From positions 1 through 6,728 of the forward strand of contig PDSN01000021.1 in assembly GCA_002748505.1 (NCBI GenBank): a DNA stretch of 6,728 nucleotides. Direction: 5' to 3'. The notes beneath the pieces were generated by a model. That model was not told the origin of the DNA, did no database searches, and was given only the letters and a program-made list of their open reading frames with translations. This DNA is from Gammaproteobacteria bacterium (lineage in GTDB: Bacteria; Pseudomonadota; Gammaproteobacteria; Pseudomonadales; Halieaceae). The position numbers and the translations under genes are program-made. This document shows positions 1-4,761 of this stretch, in pieces. Within the stretch, counting starts at the first letter, position 1. Every line of letters begins with the position of its first letter.

Positions 1-626
1 CCGGCGCTGCGGGAATCGACCATGGTTCTGTCAATTACGGCAAGGCCTTTTGCGTTTGCATCGACCAAAAAACCCGTCAGCCCCGCCTGCTCGCCAGCGC
101 TGCCGCTGGTTCTGGCAATGACGATAAATTGATCAGCCTGCGCGGCGTCCAACACAAAGACTTTACGGCCATTTAACACATACTCATCACCTTGAGCTGT
201 CGCTGTCATGGCAACATTTTCGATACCGTGATGCGCTGTTTCCTGCATTGCCAGGGTCATTATTTTTGCACCGCTGGCAATACCGCCCAACAGGGCCCGC
301 TTTTGCTCATCACTTCCGAGTTGATTGACCACGCTTGCGGCAACCAACACAGAGGATTGCAGGGGCGATGCACTCAGGGTGCGACCGCATTGCTCCAAAA
401 TCAAACCCAGCCCTACATAGCCGTAACCGAGGCCACCGTAGTTTTCATCGATTGCAATACCCGCCCAGCCCATGTCGACCATTTCTTGCCAGAGCGCGGT
501 TTCAAAACCCTTGCCTTCCCCACCGTCGCGCAGGGCGCGCAGGGCCGAAACCGGCGCTTTTTCGGCCAGAAAACCAGCGGCGGAATCGCGCAGCATTTGC
601 TGCTCTTCATTTAACACCAATGCCAT
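1..626 (-). CDS. Acyl-CoA dehydrogenase, second (non-canonical) subunit; C-terminal part beyond window
   Basis: Reading leftwards from the ATG at 626-624, an open frame of 208 full codons runs off the window edge, so only about the first 55% of a typical 370-390 residue protein is present. Residues about 5-118 look like the helical N-terminal acyl-CoA dehydrogenase domain (LNEEQQMLRDSA near the start, then DENYGGLGYGYVGLG at 60-74). Residues about 122-208 are the start of the middle beta domain (GDEYVLNGRKVFVLDAAQAD at 146-165). The usual FAD/substrate motif (EPGAGSD type) is replaced at about 125-133 by LAMQETAHH, as is common in the non-catalytic partner of heteromeric acyl-CoA dehydrogenases. 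The start is fixed by GGAG six bases upstream. It lies 10 bases after the complete dehydrogenase gene and is clearly co-transcribed with it. Family assignment is firm; substrate is unknown. Paired small-subunit proteins annotated PimD or steroid-degradation FadE/ChsE-type are the nearest analogues. Whether the C-terminal catalytic glutamate exists cannot be seen here. Confidence 0.93.
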   Translation of the reverse strand, partial: MALVLNEEQQMLRDSAAGFLAEKAPVSALRALRDGGEGKGFETALWQEMVDMGWAGIAIDENYGGLGYGYVGLGLILEQCGRTLSASPLQSSVLVAASVVNQLGSDEQKRALLGGIASGAKIMTLAMQETAHHGIENVAMTATAQGDEYVLNGRKVFVLDAAQADQFIVIARTSGSAGEQAGLTGFLVDANAKGLAVIDRTMVDSRSA

Positions 627-639
627 GCTCTGCTCCTTA
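624..639 (-). promoter_or_regulatory. Stop codon fused to ribosome binding site (UAAGGAG) coupling the two dehydrogenases
   Basis: On the minus strand the bases read TAAGGAGCAGAGCATG: the stop of the upstream dehydrogenase (639-637) abuts GGAG (636-633), which sits six bases before the next ATG (626). A ribosome terminating the first gene covers the second gene's initiation site, so translational coupling and matched subunit amounts are likely (inference). Confidence 0.85.
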
Positions 640-1815
640 ATCTGGCAGGCCAAGCACGCGCTTGGCGATAATATTCAACTGCACTTCGGAGGTTCCGCCC
701 TCGATAGAATTACCTTTGGAACGCAGCCAGCCGCGCGAAACCTTACCGTCCTTGCAAAAGTCTCCGTCCCAACCCAAGGCGGTATAGCCATCGGTAGAGA
801 GCATCAATTCGTTGCGGCGTTTATTCAGCTCCGTGCCGTAGTATTTAAAAATAGATGAAGCCGCACCCAGACCCTGCCCCGCTTCCACTTCATCACCCAC
901 ACGACGCATGGTTGCGGCAAAAACCTGTTCATCAAGCTGAAAACGCGCAAGACTCTGACGCAACGCGGAGTTGGCAAGGCGTCCCTCGGCATCGCTTCCC
1001 CAGCTTTCCACGGCTCTTGCGGATAAGGACTTGCCGCTCCCCTTACCAAAACCCGAGATCATTTCCCGCTCGTGGGTGAGCAGGTACTTGGCAATAGACC
1101 AGCCCTTACCCTCTTCGCCAATTAAGTTGGCTTTGGGCACGCGCACATTGTCGAAAAATGTTTCGCAAAAAGGCGAGTTGCCGCTGATCAGTTTAATCGG
1201 TCTGGTGGTGACCCCGGGGTCTGCCATATCAAACAACAAAAAGCTGATGCCCTCGTGTTTGGAACCGCTGTTATCTGTGCGCACAAGGCAGAAAATCCAA
1301 TCGGCCTTATCGGCGTAGGATGTCCAGATTTTTTGACCGTTGACAATATAGTGATCGCCATCGCTTTCGGCGCGGGTCTGTAAACTGGCGAGGTCAGAAC
1401 CGGCACCGGGCTCGGAATAACCCTGACACCAGCGAATCTCGCCGCGCACAATTTTCGGCAAATGCGTTTTTTTTTGTTCCTCGCTGCCAAATTTCAACAG
1501 CGCGGGCCCGAGCATGGAGATACCAAAACTCTCAAGCGGCGAGCGCGCGCCTATGCGCTGCATCTCTTGTCGCAGTATTTTGGTTTCAGCCGCAGACAAA
1601 CCGCCACCGCCGTACTCCTTGGGCCAGTGCGGAACAGTCCAGCCGCGCGCGGCCATACGCTCACACCAGACAGGTTCGTCAGGGTGATCAAACTCAGGGT
1701 TTCTACCGCCAGCATAAAAATCTTCAAAACTCTTAGGGGGCGTGCGCATAGACTGGGGGCAATTTTCCTCCAGCCAGCTGCGCACCTCGCCTCGAAACTG
1801 CTCAAGCTCACTCAC
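637..1815 (-). CDS. Acyl-CoA dehydrogenase, catalytic FAD-dependent subunit
   Basis: A complete 392-residue cytoplasmic flavoprotein expected to introduce the trans-2,3 double bond into an acyl-CoA, passing electrons to ETF. Domains in order: helical N-terminal domain about 5-125 (KEYGGGGLSAAE at 66-77); middle beta domain about 128-228 with the classic YSEPGAGSD at 133-141 and VNGQKIWTS at 158-166; C-terminal helical domain about 235-388. The segment IEGGTSEVQ (371-379) corresponds to the IYEGTSQ region of medium-chain dehydrogenase, making Glu372 the likely catalytic base. Length is normal for the family. The start is GTG (1815-1813), supported by GAGGA seven bases upstream; the nearby ATG at 1823-1821 is followed in frame by a stop and cannot be used. 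It is first in a two-gene operon with the divergent dehydrogenase at 1-626. Together they resemble PimC/PimD or the alpha2beta2 steroid side-chain dehydrogenases. Substrate is not determined by what I can see. Confidence 0.95.
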   Translation of the reverse strand: MSELEQFRGEVRSWLEENCPQSMRTPPKSFEDFYAGGRNPEFDHPDEPVWCERMAARGWTVPHWPKEYGGGGLSAAETKILRQEMQRIGARSPLESFGISMLGPALLKFGSEEQKKTHLPKIVRGEIRWCQGYSEPGAGSDLASLQTRAESDGDHYIVNGQKIWTSYADKADWIFCLVRTDNSGSKHEGISFLLFDMADPGVTTRPIKLISGNSPFCETFFDNVRVPKANLIGEEGKGWSIAKYLLTHEREMISGFGKGSGKSLSARAVESWGSDAEGRLANSALRQSLARFQLDEQVFAATMRRVGDEVEAGQGLGAASSIFKYYGTELNKRRNELMLSTDGYTALGWDGDFCKDGKVSRGWLRSKGNSIEGGTSEVQLNIIAKRVLGLPD

Positions 1816-1822
1816 AAAAACA

Positions 1823-1827
1823 TCCTC
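1823..1827 (-). promoter_or_regulatory. Ribosome binding site that decides a GTG start
   Basis: The minus strand reads GAGGA at 1827-1823, seven bases before the GTG at 1815. The competing ATG at 1823-1821 overlaps this site and meets TGA after two more codons, so GTG is the start. Confidence 0.75.
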
Positions 1828-1886
1828 TTTTCAACATTTCGCCACGCCGCCAATGACCGACCTGACACCGGCACCCTGCAAATTCG

Positions 1887-1901
1887 AACATACAGTATGT
1901 T
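1887..1901. promoter_or_regulatory. 15-base palindrome, candidate operator
   Basis: AACATACAGTATGTT is a perfect inverted repeat of 7-base arms around one central base. It lies between the divergently transcribed dehydrogenase operon and TonB receptor gene and covers the candidate -10 of the former. Size and symmetry suit a dimeric repressor such as the TetR-family regulators that often control acyl-CoA catabolic operons. No regulator gene is in the window, and I do not recognise the motif as that of a named protein. Confidence 0.45.
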
Positions 1902-1915
1902 TTAATGCCATTCAA
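1887..1915 (-). promoter_or_regulatory. Candidate sigma70-type promoter of the dehydrogenase operon
   Basis: Minus strand: TTGAAT (1915-1910) as -35, a 17-base spacer, then TATGTT (1892-1887) as -10; each hexamer matches consensus at four of six bases. This would give a leader of about 65 bases before the GTG. The -10 lies within the 15-base palindrome, a plausible repression geometry. Unproven; hexamers of this quality occur by chance. Confidence 0.4.
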
Positions 1916-1939
1916 GTATTTTGTACCGGCCTGCGGCGA

Positions 1940-1988
1940 GCGGTAATACCGCCTGCAAAACAAAAAAGCCACCGCGTACACAGGCGGT
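1940..1988. repeat. Cluster of GCGGT/ACCGC inverted half-sites upstream of the TonB receptor gene
   Basis: GCGGTAATACCGC (1940-1952) is a 6-base inverted repeat around one base. ACCGCCTG (1948-1955) is also perfectly inverted as CAGGCGGT (1981-1988), and a further ACCGC sits at 1971-1975. Four copies of one half-site occur within 49 bases just upstream of the best plus-strand -10. It may be an activator/repressor array or simply GC-rich coincidence. No T-tract follows, so it is not an intrinsic terminator in the plus direction. Confidence 0.35.
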
Positions 1989-2014
1989 CACGGGCAGAAA
2001 CTCGCAAAAAAGCT

Positions 2015-2020
2015 TATACT
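2015..2020 (+). promoter_or_regulatory. Candidate -10 box for the TonB receptor gene
   Basis: TATACT matches the -10 consensus at five of six bases and lies 42 bases before the ATG at 2063. No good -35 hexamer is seen 16-18 bases upstream (around 1991-1998), so if real this promoter probably depends on an activator. No recognisable Fur box was found in 1816-2062. Confidence 0.35.
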
Positions 2021-2033
2021 GATCGGCGATTGT

Positions 2034-2046
2034 TTGATTGTATCAA
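2034..2046. promoter_or_regulatory. Inverted repeat TTGAT-N3-ATCAA in the receptor leader
   Basis: TTGATTGTATCAA has the half-sites of an FNR/Anr box, but they are separated by three bases rather than the canonical four. It lies downstream of the candidate -10 and ends six bases before the Shine-Dalgarno. It may be a chance palindrome or a site for another dimeric protein. Confidence 0.25.
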
Positions 2047-2052
2047 CCTTAC

Positions 2053-2056
2053 GGAG
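2053..2056 (+). promoter_or_regulatory. Ribosome binding site fixing the TonB receptor start
   Basis: GGAG six bases before the ATG at 2063. The frame stays open upstream to 1742, but only this ATG has both a Shine-Dalgarno and an immediately following signal peptide. Confidence 0.8.
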
Positions 2057-2062
2057 TATCCA

Positions 2063-4135
2063 ATGCAACCGCGTCCTCTCGCTCTCGCCGTCTTCCTGGC
2101 AGGCTTTAGCTGTGCCAGCACCACCTGGGCCCTCGAAGAAATCATTGTTATCGGTTCCCAAGACCCGGAGATGGCGGATGTCAGCCAGGTAATCAACCCA
2201 TCGCCCGACCCCGCCAGTAAAGTGGCAGAAGTCACAGGGGTGAGCGTCAACCGCTCGGGCCCGGTCAGTGGCATTCCACAGATCCGCGGCATGTACGGCG
2301 TACGTGTGGCCACGGTGGTCAATGGCCAGACTCTGGGCGGTGCAGGCCCCAACGCCATGGACCCACCTATCTCCTACGCCCTTGGCGACCTCGAAAAATT
2401 GCGCGTTTACCGGGGCATCGTGCCCGTCAGTGTGGCGCAGGAATCTATCGGCGGAGCCATTGTGGCGCAGAATGAGCGCGGAGAATTTCGCAATGACCAG
2501 GCCTTTGCAGCCGATACTCGCCTGTCGCTGGGCGCAGCCTCGGTCAACGGCAGCTATCAACTGGGCGCATCGACCTATATCAGCAATGATCGACACCGTT
2601 TTGCCCTTGGGCTTGTCAGCGAAGCCGGTGACGATATCGAATATCCCGGCGGTGAACTCCTGCCCACCGAATACGAACGCCAGCGTTACAACCTCGGCTG
2701 GGGTGTGCGCATGGGCGAGCACCAGTTGCAGGTGGAGTACAGTCGCACGGAAACCAGTGACTCCGGCACCCCCACCCTGCCGATGGATATTCAATGGTTT
2801 GACGGCGACTTGTTAAGTGTCAGTTACCAATGGCAGATCAATGCCAACACGCAACTTGAAGGCGAAATCTACGGCAGCGAGCTGGATCACGGTATGGCAA
2901 ACTACTCCCTGCGCCCGGCACCCGCCACAGGTATGCGCTATCGACAGGCACTGGCGGATGCCAGCAACCGCGGTTTTATGGTCAAATTCAAACAAAGCGA
3001 TGCTCAAGGCCACTGGCTGACGGGCATAGACGGCGTGACCTCAACCCACAACACCCATATTCGCAACCCCAATAACGCCGCGTTTTTTGTCGACAACTTC
3101 AGCGATGCCCAGCGCGAGGTGTTAGGTATTTTTATCGAACGGCTGTATCAATTCGATGAAGATATCAGCGCTGAACTTGGCCTGCGGTACAACCGGGTCA
3201 GCAGCGATGCGGATGCCGTCAACGGCACACCCGCGATGGCGATGCCCGCCGCTGCCGCACTGCGCGATACATTTAACAACGCCGACCGCTCCCAAACAGA
3301 TGACACCATCGACGCTGTAGCCAAGCTGTGGTGGCAGTACAACGAACAAAACAGCTTTCACGCGGGTATCGGCCAGAAAAGCCGCGCGCCGGCCTATCAG
3401 GAACGCTATTTGTGGCTGCCGATGCAATCGACCGGCGGCCTTGCCGATGGCCTGACTTACACCGGTAATATCAACTTGAAACCGGAGCTTGCCTACGAAC
3501 TTGAGCTGGGCTGGGAATACAGCAGCGACACGCTCAACATTACGCCGCGGGTGTTTTATCGCGATGTGAAAGACTATATCCAGGGTGTTGCCAGTGATTT
3601 GCCCGCCGCGCGAATGTTCGTACAGATGCTGAATGCGAGGCACGGCAGCAACAACCCCGCGCCCCTGCGCTTTGCCAATGTGGATGCCTCGTTCTACGGT
3701 GTGGATATGGATATGCGCTGGGCGTTTCACGATAACATCACCGCCTACGGTGCGCTCGCCTACGTGCGCGGCAAGCGTGAAGATATGAGCGACAACCTGT
3801 ACCGCATCGCCCCGGCCAATGCCAGGCTGGGCCTCACCTACGCCCGGGACAACTGGAGCGTGACGGTGGAAAATGAACTGGCCGATGCCCAGAATAAGGT
3901 CAGCGCCACCAACGTCGAACTCGCCACGCCCGGCTATGGCCTGCTCAATCTCTACGGTCAATGGGATGTCAATTCTCGCCTGCGCCTGACGGGCGGTGTG
4001 GATAATGCCCTCGATAAAAACTACCGCGATCACCTCGCCGGTTATAACCGCGTGCGCAACCCGGATATTCCGATGGGCTCGCGCCTGCCGGGGCCCGGTC
4101 GCAATCTGTGGCTGAAAGCGGCCATCAGTTTTTGA
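2063..4135 (+). CDS. TonB-dependent outer-membrane receptor, OprC/NosA copper-receptor type
   Basis: A 690-residue outer-membrane gated barrel energised by TonB-ExbBD. Residues 1-23 form a Sec signal peptide, likely cut after TWA (21-23). EEIIVIG (25-31) is a TonB-box-like start. The plug spans about 48-145 (VTGVSVNRSG at 57-66, PQIRGMYG at 72-79, RVYRGIVPVS at 114-123). The rest is beta-barrel, ending in Phe690 as outer-membrane proteins do. LDKNYRDHLAGYNRV (650-664) and RLPGPGRN (674-681) are typical of the OprC-like group. OprC was described with a CxxxM-HxM copper site. Here the matching plug segment is GPNAM (95-99), with Gly in place of Cys, and the barrel HGM (276-278) keeps the HxM half. 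Spacing between the halves (M99 to M278, 179) is nearly that of OprC as I recall it (178). Copper is therefore the favoured but unproven ligand. It is slightly shorter than OprC (about 720). It is divergent from the dehydrogenases and 65 bases ahead of arfB. Confidence 0.9.
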   Translation: MQPRPLALAVFLAGFSCASTTWALEEIIVIGSQDPEMADVSQVINPSPDPASKVAEVTGVSVNRSGPVSGIPQIRGMYGVRVATVVNGQTLGGAGPNAMDPPISYALGDLEKLRVYRGIVPVSVAQESIGGAIVAQNERGEFRNDQAFAADTRLSLGAASVNGSYQLGASTYISNDRHRFALGLVSEAGDDIEYPGGELLPTEYERQRYNLGWGVRMGEHQLQVEYSRTETSDSGTPTLPMDIQWFDGDLLSVSYQWQINANTQLEGEIYGSELDHGMANYSLRPAPATGMRYRQALADASNRGFMVKFKQSDAQGHWLTGIDGVTSTHNTHIRNPNNAAFFVDNFSDAQREVLGIFIERLYQFDEDISAELGLRYNRVSSDADAVNGTPAMAMPAAAALRDTFNNADRSQTDDTIDAVAKLWWQYNEQNSFHAGIGQKSRAPAYQERYLWLPMQSTGGLADGLTYTGNINLKPELAYELELGWEYSSDTLNITPRVFYRDVKDYIQGVASDLPAARMFVQMLNARHGSNNPAPLRFANVDASFYGVDMDMRWAFHDNITAYGALAYVRGKREDMSDNLYRIAPANARLGLTYARDNWSVTVENELADAQNKVSATNVELATPGYGLLNLYGQWDVNSRLRLTGGVDNALDKNYRDHLAGYNRVRNPDIPMGSRLPGPGRNLWLKAAISF

Positions 4136-4164
4136 TAAACCCTTGACCACAGGCGCTTAAACCG

Positions 4165-4204
4165 ACATGGTAGCGCGTTTTGACAACCCGAAGCGCTACC
4201 ATGT
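4165..4204 (+). promoter_or_regulatory. Perfect 12-bp inverted repeat enclosing the arfB start codon
   Basis: ACATGGTAGCGC (4165-4176) and GCGCTACCATGT (4193-4204) are exact reverse complements separated by 16 bases. In RNA this forms a 12-bp hairpin, seven of the pairs G-C, whose 3' arm contains the arfB AUG (4201-4203). No T-tract follows, so it is not a standard intrinsic terminator for the receptor gene. It could block arfB initiation in read-through mRNA, be an operator, or stabilise the 3' end of the receptor message. A TTGACC (4143-4148) upstream could be a -35, but the matching -10 position (CATGGT, 4166-4171) is weak. Confidence 0.7.
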
Positions 4205-4614
4205 TACGTATCAACCCCAGTATCACCCTTGGCGAGCACGAAATCGACTTGCAGGCCGTGCGCGCCCAAGGCGCGGGTGGCCAGCATGTCAACAAGGTTT
4301 CCACCGCGATTCACCTGCGCTTTGATATTCTCGCCTCATCCCTGCCACAGGACTACAAGACCGCGCTGCTGGCCATGCACGACCAGCGCATCAGCCCGCG
4401 CGGCATCATCACCATCAAAGCCCAAAAACACCGCAGTCAGGAACGCAATCGCGAAGACGCCCTGGCTCGCTTAAAAGACCTGATTCAACGCGCAGGGCTT
4501 AAACCTAAAACCCGCAGAGCCACCAAACCCAGCCGCGCCGCCAAAGCCAGGCGTATGGACGCGAAAACCCGCCGCGGACAGATAAAAAACTGGCGCGGGA
4601 AGGTTGAGTTGTAA
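4201..4614 (+). CDS. arfB: Peptidyl-tRNA hydrolase ArfB (YaeJ), alternative ribosome-rescue factor
   Basis: A 137-residue cytoplasmic protein (E. coli ArfB 140) that enters the empty A site of ribosomes stalled without a stop codon and hydrolyses the peptidyl-tRNA. The release-factor-like catalytic domain spans about 1-100, with RAQGAGGQHVNK at 21-32 and the GGQ motif at 26-28 (catalytic Gln28). The positively charged C-terminal tail (about 101-134) that threads into the mRNA channel keeps Arg105, Arg118, Lys122, Lys129 and Arg132; position 119 is Met where E. coli has Leu. From the ATG at 4201 the protein aligns without gaps to E. coli ArfB as I remember it, which argues for this start over a TTG at 4180. 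No good Shine-Dalgarno precedes it (only GAAG at 4190-4193), and the start codon lies in a hairpin arm, suggesting weak or controlled initiation. The neighbours have no evident role in ribosome rescue. Confidence 0.96.
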   Translation: MLRINPSITLGEHEIDLQAVRAQGAGGQHVNKVSTAIHLRFDILASSLPQDYKTALLAMHDQRISPRGIITIKAQKHRSQERNREDALARLKDLIQRAGLKPKTRRATKPSRAAKARRMDAKTRRGQIKNWRGKVEL

Positions 4615-4761
4615 ACTGATCGCAGCCATCGCTGCCCTGCCATCCCCGCGTAACTAAAGCTGCATTCGTCGCCAAATATGGTATTTTAGTAGCCTGACGA
4701 CCGCCGCATATTGCGAGTGGATTGCGCGCGGCACTTCTTATCACCTTACAAGGACCTCACT
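4615..4761 (+). promoter_or_regulatory. Intergenic region with weak candidate promoter
   Basis: This 147-base gap separates arfB from the exported propeller gene. A short hairpin GCAGC-CATC-GCTGC (4622-4635) follows arfB but lacks a T-tract, so it is a poor terminator. TG-G-TATTTT (4679-4687) resembles an extended -10 without a convincing -35. Nothing else recognisable was found. Confidence 0.3.
4750..4754 (+). promoter_or_regulatory. Ribosome binding site of the PD40 propeller gene
   Basis: AAGGA seven bases before the ATG at 4762, directly followed by a signal peptide; this fixes the start. Confidence 0.8.

Noticed and set aside
192..614. Plus-strand open frame opposite the partial dehydrogenase
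   Set aside because: It is fully antisense to a well-supported acyl-CoA dehydrogenase frame and has no recognisable domain.
1876..1901. LexA/SOS box near the divergent palindrome
   Set aside because: CTGT is present on the minus strand, but no ACAG lies eight bases away.
1920..1949. TTGTAC-N17-TAATAC as a plus-strand promoter for the receptor
   Set aside because: Only three of six matches in each hexamer, weaker than the TATACT at 2015-2020.
1742..2062. N-terminal extension of the TonB receptor frame upstream of 2063
   Set aside because: The frame is open by chance. It would overlap the divergent dehydrogenase start and put about 107 non-signal residues before an obvious signal peptide, which has its own GGAG.
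2105..2116. Lipobox at Cys17 of the receptor
   Set aside because: G-F-S-C does not fit the [LVI][ASTVI][GAS]C pattern, and a standard signal peptidase I site (TWA, residue 23) lies immediately before the TonB-box-like segment.
1988..2794. Minus-strand open frame of 268 codons opposite the start of the receptor
   Set aside because: Composition is that of an antisense shadow, with no recognisable family or supported start.
3122..4150. Long minus-strand open frame (342 codons) opposite the TonB receptor
   Set aside because: It mirrors the receptor's codon bias, has no recognisable domain, and the plus-strand protein is clearly real.
4180..4200. TTG start giving arfB seven extra N-terminal residues
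   Set aside because: No Shine-Dalgarno, and ATG at 4201 gives exact colinearity with E. coli ArfB including Gln28 of GGQ.
4165..4204. Intrinsic terminator of the TonB receptor gene
   Set aside because: The stem is strong, but the 3' side reads GTTACGTATC with no run of T, and the stem includes the next gene's start codon.
4180..4208. TTGACA at 4180-4185 as a -35 box
   Set aside because: A -10 at the right distance would fall inside the arfB coding region (GTTACG) and matches poorly.
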